Origin: Serratia proteamaculans
GTDB lineage: Bacteria; Pseudomonadota; Gammaproteobacteria; Enterobacterales; Enterobacteriaceae
Assembly (NCBI RefSeq): GCF_008830365.1
Contig: NZ_WBKI01000002.1
Location: forward strand, 372,001 to 436,000
Direction of reading: 5' to 3'
Length of the DNA: 64,000 nucleotides
Within the stretch, counting starts at the first letter, position 1; every line of letters begins with the position of its first letter. Made by a program: the position numbers and the translations under genes. The notes under the pieces are model-generated. The model did not search any database and had not been told where the DNA came from. It saw nothing but the letters and a program-made list of their open reading frames with translations. Shown here piece by piece: positions 1-8,783 of the stretch.

Positions 1-1
1 G

Positions 2-220
2 ATGTTCGCCGCCGTCCCGCAGGCACCGGAGGCCGGACAGGCACTGCTGGTCTGCGTGATCCAGATTGCGCTGGCTTCCGGCGCGTTGTTGGGTGGCGAA
101 GTGGTCGACTGGCAGGGCGTCAGCAGCGCCATGCTGTTTGGCGGTGCACTCACCCTGTCCGCCGCGCTGGTTTTCGGCCTGACCTTGCGTTCCGGCATGA
201 TTGGCGCTAAACAGTCATAA
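2..220 (+). CDS. MFS transporter, C-terminal fragment
   Basis: The last 72 residues of a membrane transporter whose start lies before the window. Two hydrophobic helices are visible (about residues 14-33 and 42-63), separated by a short acidic loop and followed by a short basic tail, as at the C-terminus of drug:H+ antiporter-1 type major facilitator proteins. The sequence style resembles arabinose/chloramphenicol-type exporters, but the substrate cannot be inferred. A strong terminator follows immediately, so it is not cotranscribed with the next gene. Confidence 0.65.
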   Translation: MFAAVPQAPEAGQALLVCVIQIALASGALLGGEVVDWQGVSSAMLFGGALTLSAALVFGLTLRSGMIGAKQS

Positions 221-244
221 TCATTATTCATCCGCAGAAACACA

Positions 245-266
245 CCCCGGCCTCTGCCGGGGTTTT
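245..266 (+). terminator. Rho-independent terminator
   Basis: A 7-bp GC stem (CCCCGGC / GCCGGGG) with a CTCT loop followed by TTTT, just after the MFS stop codon and before the LysR gene. Confidence 0.85.
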
Positions 267-280
267 GCACTGAGAGCGCT

Positions 281-1174
281 ATGGATCATCATTTACTCGC
301 TATTCGGGTGTTTAACCGCGTGGTAGAAACCGGCGGCTTCACCCGCGCCGCAGATTCACTGCGGATGCCCAAGGCCACTGTCACCAAGCTGATCCAGAAC
401 CTGGAAGATCATCTGCAAACCAAGCTGTTCCAGCGCACCACCCGCAGCGTGTCGGTCACTGCCGAGGGCGAATGCTATTACCAGCGGACGGTAAAGTGGC
501 TGGCGGAGCTGGAGCAGATGGAAGGCAGCATGACCGAGTCGCAGAGTGCGCCACAAGGCGTGCTGCGCATTGACGCCGGTGGCTCGACTGCACGGCAATT
601 GCTGGTGCCGGCGCTGCCGGACTTTATCGCGCGTTACCCGCAAATTCAGATCGACCTGGGGGTAGGCGACCGCCTGATCGATCTGATTAACGACAGCGCC
701 GACTGCGTGATCCGCAGCGGGCCACTGGCCGACTCCAGCCTGATTGCCCGTCGGCTGTTCGAGCTTGAATGGGTGACCTGCGCCACCCCGGCCTATCTGG
801 CGCGCCACGGTACGCCGCAACACCCTTGCGATCTGGAGCTGGGTTTTCCACTGGCACATTACCGCCATGCGCTGAACGATCGCATCCAGCCGCTGCACTT
901 TGTTGATCGGGGCAAGGAGATCGATATTCAGCACCGCTATCATGTCAGCGTCAACGAGGGTAATGCGCTGCTGGCGGCGGCACTGGCCGGGCTGGGTATC
1001 ATTCAAACCTTCCGCTTTATGGCTCAGCCGCATCTGGACAACGGCGAACTGGTCAGCCTGCTGCACGACTGGCAGCCACCCTCGGAACAGATGTACGTGG
1101 TCTATCCCTCCAACCGCCATCTAAGCGCCAAGATGCGCGTGTTTATCGATTGGGCGATCGAGACCTTCAAATAA
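281..1174 (+). CDS. LysR-family transcriptional regulator
   Basis: A 297-residue LysR-type regulator of normal family length. The N-terminal winged helix (residues about 5-63) includes the recognition segment around TKLIQNLEDHLQTKLFQRTT. The C-terminal effector domain contains a typical glycine-rich LGIIQTF segment near residue 245. The short linker and the sequence style match the CrgA/AaeR-like subgroup that often controls neighbouring transporters or oxidoreductases. The upstream MFS gene is separated by a terminator, so its target is unknown. Confidence 0.9.
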   Translation: MDHHLLAIRVFNRVVETGGFTRAADSLRMPKATVTKLIQNLEDHLQTKLFQRTTRSVSVTAEGECYYQRTVKWLAELEQMEGSMTESQSAPQGVLRIDAGGSTARQLLVPALPDFIARYPQIQIDLGVGDRLIDLINDSADCVIRSGPLADSSLIARRLFELEWVTCATPAYLARHGTPQHPCDLELGFPLAHYRHALNDRIQPLHFVDRGKEIDIQHRYHVSVNEGNALLAAALAGLGIIQTFRFMAQPHLDNGELVSLLHDWQPPSEQMYVVYPSNRHLSAKMRVFIDWAIETFK

Positions 1175-1226
1175 GCGAAAACTGCCGCTATAGTTGGCTG
1201 TCATTAGGCAAAAAACGAACCGAATC

Positions 1227-1688
1227 ATGCATATTGAACAACTTTCTGCGTATCGCCAGCGCATTGATGAACTGGCTGCATTACTGCATCAGGAGTGGCA
1301 GGATTTTCCCCCGTGGAGCTGCCGCGAAAAAATCAGCCGGCGTCTTGAACAGCGTTGCGAACCGCAGCACCCTGGCATGGCGCTGTTGGCTCTGTCGCCG
1401 CAACAAGAGATCCTCGGCACTGCCAGTCTGATCGTTTACGAATTGGCGGATAAACCGGAGCGAAAGTTCTGGCTGGGTGAAGTCTTTACTTCCCCCCTGC
1501 ACCGCGGTCAGGGGGTGGCTCGCCGCCTGATCGATCACTGCGTCGCCCACTGCCGCCAGCAACAAATCGCCGAATTGTATCTCTACACTCCCGATCAACA
1601 GTTGCTGTATCAAAAACTGGGCTGGCAACCGGTTGAGTTGCGGGAGGTTTGTGGCGAAGACGTGACGGTGATGTGCCGCACGCTGTAA
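1227..1688 (+). CDS. GNAT-family N-acetyltransferase
   Basis: A 153-residue protein when started at ATG 1227; a TTG 33 bases upstream is less likely. It has the GNAT acetyl-CoA motif A: a beta strand (LGEVFTSPLHRG) followed by the RGQGVARRLIDH pyrophosphate-binding loop and helix, then LYTPDQQLLYQKLGWQP as motif B. The acceptor substrate is unknown. It stands alone between LysR and yajD. Confidence 0.8.
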   Translation: MHIEQLSAYRQRIDELAALLHQEWQDFPPWSCREKISRRLEQRCEPQHPGMALLALSPQQEILGTASLIVYELADKPERKFWLGEVFTSPLHRGQGVARRLIDHCVAHCRQQQIAELYLYTPDQQLLYQKLGWQPVELREVCGEDVTVMCRTL

Positions 1689-1746
1689 CCCGGCACGTTG
1701 TGGTATTATTTAGCGTATTATTGTTATCACCCGACGAGCAAATACC

Positions 1747-2088
1747 ATGGCATATATCCCCAAAAACTACGCGAGGCTGGAGACCGGCTACCGCGAAAAA
1801 GCACTGAAAATCTTCCCCTGGGTCTGCGGGCGTTGCTCGCGCGAGTTTGTTTATTCCAATCTGCGCGAACTGACGGTCCACCATATCGATCACGACCACA
1901 GCAACAACCCGGAAGATGGCAGCAACTGGGAAATGCTGTGCCTGTATTGCCACGACCACGAACACTCCAAATATACCGAAGCCGATCAGTATGGCTCTAC
2001 GGTAGTGGCCGGTGAGGACGCGCAAAAAGACGTTGGGCTCGCGACCCATAACCCGTTCGCCAACCTGAAATCGATGTTGAAAAAGTAG
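1747..2088 (+). CDS. yajD: YajD-like HNH nuclease family protein
   Basis: A 113-residue protein nearly identical in plan to E. coli YajD. It has two CxxC zinc-knuckle pairs (CGRC near residue 27 and CLYC near 67) and the HNH core (VHHIDHDHSNNPEDGSNWE then HDHEH). The HNH fold suggests metal-dependent nucleic acid binding or cleavage, but the physiological role of YajD is not established. In E. coli the gene is unlinked to the parA-like genes that follow here. Confidence 0.93.
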   Translation: MAYIPKNYARLETGYREKALKIFPWVCGRCSREFVYSNLRELTVHHIDHDHSNNPEDGSNWEMLCLYCHDHEHSKYTEADQYGSTVVAGEDAQKDVGLATHNPFANLKSMLKK

Positions 2089-2107
2089 CCATTACCGAAC
2101 AGTCATC

Positions 2108-2140
2108 CTTGGCAACTTAATAGCTTATTAAGTTGCCAAG
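2108..2140. promoter_or_regulatory. Perfect 15+3+15 bp palindrome upstream of parA
   Basis: The arms CTTGGCAACTTAATA and TATTAAGTTGCCAAG are exact reverse complements around GCT. No T run follows on the + strand, so a simple terminator for yajD is less likely than a protein-binding site. Related half-sites (TAAGTTGCCAG, TAAGTTACCAG) recur up to the parA start, which suggests a parS-like or operator array recognised by the small ribbon-helix-helix partner. Confidence 0.6.
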
Positions 2141-2192
2141 TTATAAAAATCACCTCCGCATAACGACTTCCCAGAGCATTCCTACTTACCCG

Positions 2193-2352
2193 CCTACTAA
2201 GTTGCCAGCAAAATAAGCAGCAAAGTTAACCGCATACTGGCTTGGCAAGCCGTCGCCGTTGGTGCATATTGTTCAAGCGTTGTTGTTGTTAACCTGTTTA
2301 ATTATCAATCCAATAAGCATATTAACTTAATAAGTTACCAGCTTAATAACTT
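2193..2352. promoter_or_regulatory. Repeated half-sites in the parA leader
   Basis: This AT-rich leader contains TAAGTTGCCAG near 2198, an imperfect palindrome GGCTTGGCAAGCC near 2239, and two closely spaced CTTAATAA-type repeats (about 2326 and 2341) directly before the parA start. The spacing next to the start codon suggests autoregulation of the parA operon. Boundaries are approximate. Confidence 0.45.
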
Positions 2353-2365
2353 GAGAGATGGCAGC

Positions 2366-3001
2366 ATGATTGTTTTGATTGGCTCGCAAAAAGGTGGCGT
2401 AGGGAAATCGACCAAGGCGGTCAATATCGCCGGATATCTGATCCTCAAACAGGGCAAAACTGCCATCATCGTTGATGCTGACGATCAGAAATCAATCATG
2501 ACCTGGTACAACGACCGTCAGAATGTCGAAGGCCTGCCGCATATTCCGGTGGTCGCCGCCTCGGGCAAAATCAAAGAGACGCTGCTGGAGCTGGATCGCC
2601 ATTACGACTATGTGATTGTCGACACCGCCGGTCGCGACAGCGCCGAGCTGCGTTCCGGTCTGCTGGCCGCCGATCTGTTCCTCTCCCCGCTGCGCCCTTC
2701 ACAGATGGATCTGGACACCGTCGGCTATCTGTCGGAAATGTTCGCCACCGCGCAGGAATATAACGAGAAAGTGAAAGGCTACATCGTGCTGAACATGTGC
2801 CCGACCAATATCTTTATTAATGAAGCTAACGAAGCGGCGCAGGTGTTGAGCGAGTACCCGGAGTTGACGCTGGTCAGCAACCGGTTGTGCGACCGCAAGA
2901 TTTACCGCGATGCCTGGGGCGAGGCCATCACCGTGCATGAGGCGAATAACCTAAAAGCGCAGGCGGAGATTGAAAGCCTGGTGAAAGAGGTGATCCTGTG
3001 A
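2366..3001 (+). CDS. ParA-family ATPase (orphan chromosomal)
   Basis: A 211-residue small ParA/MinD-type P-loop ATPase. The deviant Walker A motif is SQKGGVGKST near the N-terminus, the A' motif is VDADDQKS, and Walker B is YVIVDTAG. There is no N-terminal helix-turn-helix, so it matches the type Ib/VirC1-like class that relies on a separate small DNA-binding partner. The start at ATG 2366 is preferred over TTG 2351. The next gene overlaps its stop by 4 bases. It could move a plasmid-like element or another cargo; no replication gene is nearby. Confidence 0.85.
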   Translation: MIVLIGSQKGGVGKSTKAVNIAGYLILKQGKTAIIVDADDQKSIMTWYNDRQNVEGLPHIPVVAASGKIKETLLELDRHYDYVIVDTAGRDSAELRSGLLAADLFLSPLRPSQMDLDTVGYLSEMFATAQEYNEKVKGYIVLNMCPTNIFINEANEAAQVLSEYPELTLVSNRLCDRKIYRDAWGEAITVHEANNLKAQAEIESLVKEVIL

Positions 3002-3294
3002 AAAAGCGTACCCCTACCCAGCGCATGTCAGAAGACGAATTTATCAACAGCGCCACTTCACACACCCTGCATGTTCCCGCCCCGGAAGCCAAACCGCAGG
3101 GCCGCAAACGCACTTACAAAGCCATTTCAGTCAGCCTGACCGATAACCACGTCGACGCGATCGATGAAATCATTGTGCAGGCGGCACGCAACGGCGTGGT
3201 GCGCATCACCCGTTCCGATATCATCAAGCTGGCGATCGACGGGCTGGCAGAAAAGAGTGAAGAACACCTGCTGCAACTGCTGAAGAAGATGTAA
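2998..3294 (+). CDS. Putative ribbon-helix-helix partner of ParA
   Basis: A 98-residue basic protein starting with GTG inside the parA stop region (4-bp overlap), indicating translational coupling. The first 40 residues are polar and probably disordered. Residues about 41-98 (YKAISVSLTDNHVDAIDEI, then a helix, then ITRSDIIKLAIDGL) have the strand-helix-helix pattern of RHH DNA-binding proteins. By analogy with plasmid ParA/ParG or ParF/ParG systems it probably binds the palindromes upstream. No exact family is recognised. Confidence 0.65.
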   Translation: MKKRTPTQRMSEDEFINSATSHTLHVPAPEAKPQGRKRTYKAISVSLTDNHVDAIDEIIVQAARNGVVRITRSDIIKLAIDGLAEKSEEHLLQLLKKM

Positions 3295-3304
3295 TTAGCT
3301 TCAC

Positions 3305-3341
3305 AACCTGTCAGCTTAATAAGCTACTCGCCTGGCAGGTT
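3305..3341. terminator. Hairpin between convergent parA and molybdoenzyme operons
   Basis: AACCTGTCAG pairs with CTGGCAGGTT (one mismatch) around an inner CTTAATAAG. It sits between convergent genes and could end transcription in both directions. It also contains the CTTAATAAG motif of the parA leader, so it may be another binding site. No long T tract is visible. Confidence 0.45.
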
Positions 3342-3351
3342 GATAATCCAA

Positions 3352-5586
3352 CTACCACTGCCGGGGAAACGGCATATCGCGATAGGTTTTTCCGGTCGCC
3401 TTATGCAAGGCACTGGCTATCGCCGGTGCGACCACCGCAGTGGAAACCTCGCCGCATCCCTGTGGCTCACGCGAACTGTCGAGCACCACGACTTCCACCT
3501 TGGGCATCTCGGCAATAGTTATCAGCGGATAACTATCAAAATTCCCCTCTACTACGCCACCCCGCTCAAAATGCAATTCACTTTTCAAACAGGTGGTCAG
3601 GGCAAACCCAATGCCTCCCTCAACGTTAGCGCGAACCAAATTAGGGTTAATCACCTTACCGCAGTCAATACCACACACCGCGCGGATCAATTGCAGTTGC
3701 CCTTGATTAATCCTCAGTTCGACCACCAGGCACACGTAAGTGGTAAAAGCGTTGTTTCGACCTAACCAAATATTACAAGACATGCCGCGATAAGTTCCCG
3801 TCGGCAGATCCTGCTGCCAACCCGCCGCCGTCGCAGTGGCGTCCAGCACCCGCAGTGCTTCAGGGCTGCCCTGCAGCAATTTTCGTCGATACTGATATTC
3901 ATCTATGTTGGCTTTATAGCTCAGTTCGCTGATGAAGCTTTCCAGGAAAAACAGGCTGGCCACGCTTCCCACACCGCGCAAATAACTCAGTGATACCGGC
4001 TGCTCGACAATGCCGGCCTCCACTTTCAGGTTAGGGATCTGATACGGCGTGCTATAGACACACTCCACCATGCTTTCATCCCAGCCGCCCGCCTCATGCA
4101 CCGTTTCGCGCCGCATCTGCCAGAACAGCGACTGGCCGGCATAGCGCGCCCACAAAGCCTGCGGATAGCCGTTTTCATCCAGCAGTGCCTGGTAATGACT
4201 GATACAGCCGGGGCGATAGTATTCATGACGGATGTCGATCTCGCGTGGGTAAATAACCTTAACCGGCTTCCCCACTGCTTTGGAGGCGACAGTGGCGTGC
4301 ATCACTGCATCCGGCAGGTATTTACGCCCAAAGCTGCCGCCCAGATAGGTGGTGTTAACCACCACATCGGCAGGCTTCAAGCCAAAAATTTTCGCCAAGA
4401 CACTGCGTACCATGTCCTGCCCCTGGAATGGCCCCCAGGTTTCAATGCGGCCCGCCGTATAATGACTGGTGGCATTGCAGGGTTCCATGGTGGCATGTGC
4501 CAGATAGGGCGCGCTGTAATGCGCCTGATGCAACCGCGTGCTGCCAACAACCTGCTGAATCAACGCCGAAGCCTGACCGCGATCTACCGCCTGCGCCAGC
4601 TCGCCACCGTCGAGCATGGCCTGATTCTCTGCGGCGATTTTATCGCTGGAAAGCGCCGTCCCCTCCCCCGGCTGATACTCAACCTCCAGCAAATCCACCG
4701 CTTTCTTGGCCTGCCAGTAGCTTTTAGCCACCACGATCACCGTATTCAGGGACATATCATGGTCCAGGCCAACCATGTTATTCATTGACCACTGCCGGGT
4801 CAGCACCAGATCGATAACCCCCGGAATACCGCGTATCTGCTGTTCGTTACGTACGGCGATAATTTTTCCGCTGAGATCCGGTACCATCCAGGGGACGCCG
4901 ACCAACATTCCCGGCAACTCAATATCGATGCCGTAAATTGCACTGCCGTCGACCTTCTCCGGCGTATCAACCCGTAACAACGGCTTGCCGATAATGCCCT
5001 GTTTTTCCTGCTCCTGGTTCTTCAATGTCGGTGTAGGATTCAGCGACAGCTCCGCTGCATAATGCAGCAGATCGCCATAGGCTACCCGCCGCTGGCCAAC
5101 ATCATCAACTACCCAGCTTTTTTCCGTACGGCACTGCTCCGGACGTAAAGCCAGATGTTTGGCACCGGCATGCAGGAAAAAATCTCTGGCCTGCGCGCCC
5201 GCCAGCCGGGTGCGTTGGTAAAACTTGGTCATTGAGGTTGAGGCCGCGACAAACTGCGCAAAAGACTCTCCCCCTGCAACCTGACGGTAGGCATCACGAC
5301 CGGTGACAAACTTCACCGTCACCTGCGTCCAATCTGCATCCATTTCTGCCGCCACAACCTCCGCCAGACCGGTGTATATCCCCTGACCAACCTCGCACTG
5401 CGACACGCCGATGACGATTTGGCCGTTGCGATCGATCCAAATCCAGTCGTTCAACTCATATTGGCTGTCTGGTGGCGTTGTGTTTTGAGAAACCACTGCC
5501 GCGATGCTGCGTACCGATATCGGCAGGAGCAGAGCACCAACGGCCAGTGCGCCCCCTTTTACCAAGGTACGTCGGCTGATCGTCAT
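3352..5586 (-). CDS. Tat-exported molybdopterin subunit of xanthine-oxidase-family dehydrogenase (IorB-like)
   Basis: A 744-residue large subunit of the isoquinoline 1-oxidoreductase/aldehyde dehydrogenase type. A twin-arginine signal (ISRRTLVKGG and a hydrophobic stretch, residues 3-30) directs export of the folded cofactor-loaded protein. Molybdopterin-binding glycine-rich segments include LGGSFGRKYLPD, and the C-terminal GCGEVS (Glu about 713) supplies the catalytic base typical of the family. It lies 2 bases after the Fe-S subunit gene. The substrate (aldehyde or N-heterocycle) cannot be told from sequence; hydroxylation with water and electron transfer to the cytochrome are expected. Confidence 0.88.
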   Translation of the reverse strand: MTISRRTLVKGGALAVGALLLPISVRSIAAVVSQNTTPPDSQYELNDWIWIDRNGQIVIGVSQCEVGQGIYTGLAEVVAAEMDADWTQVTVKFVTGRDAYRQVAGGESFAQFVAASTSMTKFYQRTRLAGAQARDFFLHAGAKHLALRPEQCRTEKSWVVDDVGQRRVAYGDLLHYAAELSLNPTPTLKNQEQEKQGIIGKPLLRVDTPEKVDGSAIYGIDIELPGMLVGVPWMVPDLSGKIIAVRNEQQIRGIPGVIDLVLTRQWSMNNMVGLDHDMSLNTVIVVAKSYWQAKKAVDLLEVEYQPGEGTALSSDKIAAENQAMLDGGELAQAVDRGQASALIQQVVGSTRLHQAHYSAPYLAHATMEPCNATSHYTAGRIETWGPFQGQDMVRSVLAKIFGLKPADVVVNTTYLGGSFGRKYLPDAVMHATVASKAVGKPVKVIYPREIDIRHEYYRPGCISHYQALLDENGYPQALWARYAGQSLFWQMRRETVHEAGGWDESMVECVYSTPYQIPNLKVEAGIVEQPVSLSYLRGVGSVASLFFLESFISELSYKANIDEYQYRRKLLQGSPEALRVLDATATAAGWQQDLPTGTYRGMSCNIWLGRNNAFTTYVCLVVELRINQGQLQLIRAVCGIDCGKVINPNLVRANVEGGIGFALTTCLKSELHFERGGVVEGNFDSYPLITIAEMPKVEVVVLDSSREPQGCGEVSTAVVAPAIASALHKATGKTYRDMPFPRQW

Positions 5587-5588
5587 GA

Positions 5589-6038
5589 TTATTTCTCCCC
5601 ATTACTGACGCGATGTACCGCCGAACGAATACGATGGTAGGTGGCGCAACGGCACAAGTTGGTCAGGCCATCATCGATCTGACGATCGCTGGGATGTGGA
5701 TTTGCCGCCAGCAGCGCGCTGACCGCCATGATCATGCCGGATTGACAGTAACCGCACTGCGGCACATCTTCGGCAATCCAGGCTTGCTGCACCGGATGGC
5801 TGCGATCGGCGGACAATCCTTCAATGGTGGTCACCTTGCGATTCACAACCAACTGCAGCGGGTAGCAGCAAGAACGTACCGCCTGACCGTCGACATGGAC
5901 CGTGCAGGCACCACAGGCACCGATACCGCAGCCAAACTTGGTGCCGGTCAGCTTAAAATGCTCGCGGATCACCCACAGCAGTGGCGTATCCGGCTCACCG
6001 TCAAACTCGACCTCATGGCCGTTCAGATTGAACTTCAT
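5589..6038 (-). CDS. [2Fe-2S] subunit of molybdenum hydroxylase (IorA-like)
   Basis: A 149-residue small subunit with the two [2Fe-2S] clusters of the xanthine-oxidase family. The plant-type N-terminal cluster has Cys37, Cys42, Cys45 and Cys57, and the C-terminal helical-bundle cluster has Cys95, Cys98, Cys129 and Cys131. There is no signal peptide, so it is presumably exported with the Tat-dependent large subunit by hitchhiking. It passes electrons from molybdopterin to the cytochrome encoded just upstream. A good purine-rich ribosome site precedes the ATG. Confidence 0.92.
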   Translation of the reverse strand: MKFNLNGHEVEFDGEPDTPLLWVIREHFKLTGTKFGCGIGACGACTVHVDGQAVRSCCYPLQLVVNRKVTTIEGLSADRSHPVQQAWIAEDVPQCGYCQSGMIMAVSALLAANPHPSDRQIDDGLTNLCRCATYHRIRSAVHRVSNGEK

Positions 6039-6070
6039 GCCACCCTCTCTTAGGTTGCGGAGCGAAAATA

Positions 6071-7408
6071 TCAGCGTGTGCGGCGACGACGCGCCTGAAT
6101 CAGCCAGCCCAGAGCCAGCAATACCAACAACAGCCCGCCCCAGAGCAGATAAGGCAACAGGCTGATCAATAAAGGTATCTCTCCACCCGCCCGCAGTTGC
6201 GCCACCTGTGCCGGTGTCACCTTGACGGCAGGGTTGCCAAACTGCTGCAACACATAATTCCCCAACTCAGCGACCTGTCGATCGTCAAGGCTGTCGGCGA
6301 AGCCCGGCATCCAGGTCTGTATATTTTCGCCCTGCCGCTTTACCCCATGCAGAATGACCATCACCAGGTTATTGGCCTGTTCACTGCCGACGGTAGAGTT
6401 ACGGCGCAAAGCGGGAAAGTGCCCGTCGTAAGCACCTTTGGCGTCAAGACGATGGCAGCTGGCGCAAGAGATGGCATACAGCGCAGCGCCTGAAGCGCGG
6501 TCTACTCCACCTCCCTGATACTGATAGGCGGCTTTGGTAGCGCGAACCGTGGTTATCGGCGGTGTTTGTTTGAGCCAATCCGCGATGGCGGTAAGATCGT
6601 CATCGCTCAGGAACCTCAGGCTATGCTCCACCGCTTCCGCCATACCGCCTGCCGCCTGCGCTTTGTCATTACGTCCGGTGCGCAGGTATTGCACCAGTTC
6701 CGTTTGGCTCCACCCGCCGATGCCACTGACGGGATCCGAGGTAATATTTGGCGCTATCCAGCCGCCAACCTCCCCGCCAGCCAGGTAGCGGTCGCCCCGC
6801 TCCGCCATCATCCAGTTGCGCGGACTGTGGCAGGCGGAACAGTGTCCTAACACGTCGACCAGATAACGACCGCGCTCATTCGCTCCCGCAGCATGGGTGG
6901 ACGTATTCTTCAGGAATAACCAGTTCCAGCCGAGGATCGCGTAGCGCCAGGAGAAGGGAAAATCCAGTTGAGTGGCTGGCACCGCACGTTCAACCGGAGC
7001 GACTCCGACCATAAAATAGCGGTACAAGGCGTGTAGATCGGCATCACTCAGCCCCTGATAAGCGCTATAGGGCATTGCGGGATACAGCGGTTGACCATCG
7101 CGGCGAATGCCCTGAGTCAATGCGCGCCGAAAATCCTGCTCGTTATAATTGCCAATCCCGGTCTCTTTGGCCGGTGTGATATTGCTGGCGATGATTTTTC
7201 CCATCGGTGAAGCAATCGCATAACCACCGACATAGGGCGCATCGTGTTCAGCACTGCCGCGATGGCAGGCTGCGCAGTCGGCGGCAACGGCCAGATATTT
7301 GCCCCGGGCGATAATCTGTGGATCCTCAGCGCCGGCAAATGCCGAGACGGCAAAAATGCCCAGTGCAAATGCACACAGCCCCTGCACGACTTGCCGGCGG
7401 CCGATCAC
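6071..7408 (-). CDS. Triheme membrane-anchored cytochrome c
   Basis: A 445-residue protein with a cleavable signal peptide (residues 1-26) and three heme motifs, C45AAC-H49, C190SAC-H194 and C315ASC-H319, each in its own cytochrome c domain. The C-terminal hydrophobic helix (about 411-437), followed by basic residues, anchors it in the inner membrane facing the periplasm. This matches the cytochrome subunit of membrane-bound aldehyde or nicotinate/isoquinoline dehydrogenases, which deliver electrons to quinone or oxidase. It overlaps the MarR gene by 4 bases. Confidence 0.92.
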   Translation of the reverse strand: MIGRRQVVQGLCAFALGIFAVSAFAGAEDPQIIARGKYLAVAADCAACHRGSAEHDAPYVGGYAIASPMGKIIASNITPAKETGIGNYNEQDFRRALTQGIRRDGQPLYPAMPYSAYQGLSDADLHALYRYFMVGVAPVERAVPATQLDFPFSWRYAILGWNWLFLKNTSTHAAGANERGRYLVDVLGHCSACHSPRNWMMAERGDRYLAGGEVGGWIAPNITSDPVSGIGGWSQTELVQYLRTGRNDKAQAAGGMAEAVEHSLRFLSDDDLTAIADWLKQTPPITTVRATKAAYQYQGGGVDRASGAALYAISCASCHRLDAKGAYDGHFPALRRNSTVGSEQANNLVMVILHGVKRQGENIQTWMPGFADSLDDRQVAELGNYVLQQFGNPAVKVTPAQVAQLRAGGEIPLLISLLPYLLWGGLLLVLLALGWLIQARRRRTR

Positions 7409-7929
7409 GATCCGCCGTCCGGGTTAATCTCGTTTGCCTGCTCGCTCACCAGCAATGCAAACTCCTCCGGCAACAGGTTTTCCTGATCGAGCATAGCGAT
7501 TGCGTTATGTTTAATGCCAAACAACACGCGGTAAAACGCCTCCAGATCGCTGGTGGAAATCCCTTTGAGCAGCAATTGGCGTGCCTGTTGGCTGGAGTGA
7601 TCCAGCTGCTCCAGCATCTCCTGCCCGGCCGCTGTCATTCTCACCCCTTTGGCGCGTTTGTCCTCCGTCAGTGCAATGCGCGCAATTAACTGATTTTTTT
7701 CCAGAAATAACAACGCGCGGGACATGGTTGAGACCTCGGCATTCAGGTGCAGCGAGATGTCTTTCAGGGTACAACCGTCACCGAGATCGGCGATGGCACT
7801 CAACGCCAGCCAATGCGGGCGTGTCAGATTGGTCATTTTCACCGACTGATCCATGGCGGTACGCCACAGGCGGTTGGTGACGTCCAGATGAATCCCCAGC
7901 GCAGCAGGAAGTTTACGCGGTTTTGACAT
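7405..7929 (-). CDS. MarR-family regulator of the molybdoenzyme operon
   Basis: A 174-residue protein starting at ATG 7929; an upstream in-frame codon at 7965 falls inside the operator. The winged helix (about residues 40-110) includes HLNAEVSTMSRALLFLEKNQL and the DKRAKGVRMT wing typical of MarR proteins. As first gene of the operon with a palindrome just upstream, it is probably an autorepressor released by an aromatic or aldehyde ligand. Its stop overlaps the cytochrome start. Confidence 0.9.
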   Translation of the reverse strand: MSKPRKLPAALGIHLDVTNRLWRTAMDQSVKMTNLTRPHWLALSAIADLGDGCTLKDISLHLNAEVSTMSRALLFLEKNQLIARIALTEDKRAKGVRMTAAGQEMLEQLDHSSQQARQLLLKGISTSDLEAFYRVLFGIKHNAIAMLDQENLLPEEFALLVSEQANEINPDGGS

Positions 7930-7949
7930 GCTTGATGGCCCCTGGAAAT

Positions 7950-7973
7950 TTATTTGCTTGTGCAAGCAAATAA
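7950..7973. promoter_or_regulatory. Probable MarR operator
   Basis: An exact 11-bp inverted repeat TTATTTGCTTG / CAAGCAAATAA with a 2-bp centre, 20 bases upstream of the MarR start. TTGC-x4-8-GCAA palindromes are the usual MarR site, so autoregulation of the four-gene operon is likely. Confidence 0.8.
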
Positions 7974-8063
7974 TAGATCGAACTCACGGGCAGGATCAAG
8001 CCGGTGGCAGATATTTAATTAAAGTGATTTAAATACATGATGATAGTGGTATTCAGGCTGAAT

Positions 8064-8783
8064 TTATAAGGACAAAAATTCCTGCTGCCGCAGTATCTCC
8101 TGCCCCTGTTCAGCCAGAATAAACCCGGCTAAAGGTTGCGCTCGCGCATCCAGCAGGCACAGGCCGTAATCGGCTTCAATCGCCAACGGTGGCGGTAACT
8201 GCCGCACCGCCAGTTCAGGGAATTCCGCCAAGGCTGCGCCATAGCTGGCGTAACCGAGGAAAATATCCGCCTGTCCGCTATTGAGCAGGTACTCTGCCGC
8301 CAGTCGATGTGGCGGCAGCGGCGCGGAGTCGGGCCCGCCTACCAACGCCAAAGCCCGCTGCTGTAAAGCGACGCCCTGCCCCGGAGCCAACAGCTCAATA
8401 CGCTCGAACAGTTGCTGCGCATAGTCGCCGGAAGGATCAGCGCCCGGCGTTGATGTCGCCACCCGCCAACGCGAGTCCAGCAAGACCTCCAGCAATGGCC
8501 GTTCGGTTAAGCCGGCAATATTACGCACCGTGGCGCACAACCGGTTGCGAGCAAAAGGCTCAACCCGTGACGACAGTTGCAAACTCACCAATCGCTGCGG
8601 GTGCGCCAGATTGGCCGAGGCGAAAATATGCGGGCGCTCCCCGGCTTCAATTCGCTGGCGCAGCAGGCCCGCCGGGCCAAATACCGCCTCCACCGCCTCA
8701 CCGGTTTGCCTCTGAAAGGCCGTCAACAAGGGACCGAATGCGCCACGCAGGCTACCTGCGGCGAACAACAAGATATTACTCAC
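8064..8783 (-). CDS. ModA-like molybdate-binding protein without signal peptide
   Basis: A 239-residue protein (start GTG 8783, with GGGAG 7 bases upstream; GTG 8789 is an alternative) resembling the mature part of ModA: LLFAAGSLRGAF at the very N-terminus, then HIFASANLAH, and later IFLGYASYG. ModA proteins normally carry a signal peptide before this FAAxSL strand, and none is present. Its start overlaps the end of the ATPase gene, so it is the fourth gene of the importer operon. It may act in the cytoplasm as an oxyanion-binding or sensing protein. Confidence 0.75.
   Translation of the reverse strand: MSNILLFAAGSLRGAFGPLLTAFQRQTGEAVEAVFGPAGLLRQRIEAGERPHIFASANLAHPQRLVSLQLSSRVEPFARNRLCATVRNIAGLTERPLLEVLLDSRWRVATSTPGADPSGDYAQQLFERIELLAPGQGVALQQRALALVGGPDSAPLPPHRLAAEYLLNSGQADIFLGYASYGAALAEFPELAVRQLPPPLAIEADYGLCLLDARAQPLAGFILAEQGQEILRQQEFLSL

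Noticed and set aside
356-1120. 254-codon ORF antisense to the first LysR gene
   Set aside because: A mirror of the GC-rich codon pattern; the LysR frame has full family motifs.
5613-6053. 146-codon ORF antisense to the [2Fe-2S] subunit
   Set aside because: The opposite strand encodes all eight cluster cysteines in the expected spacing.
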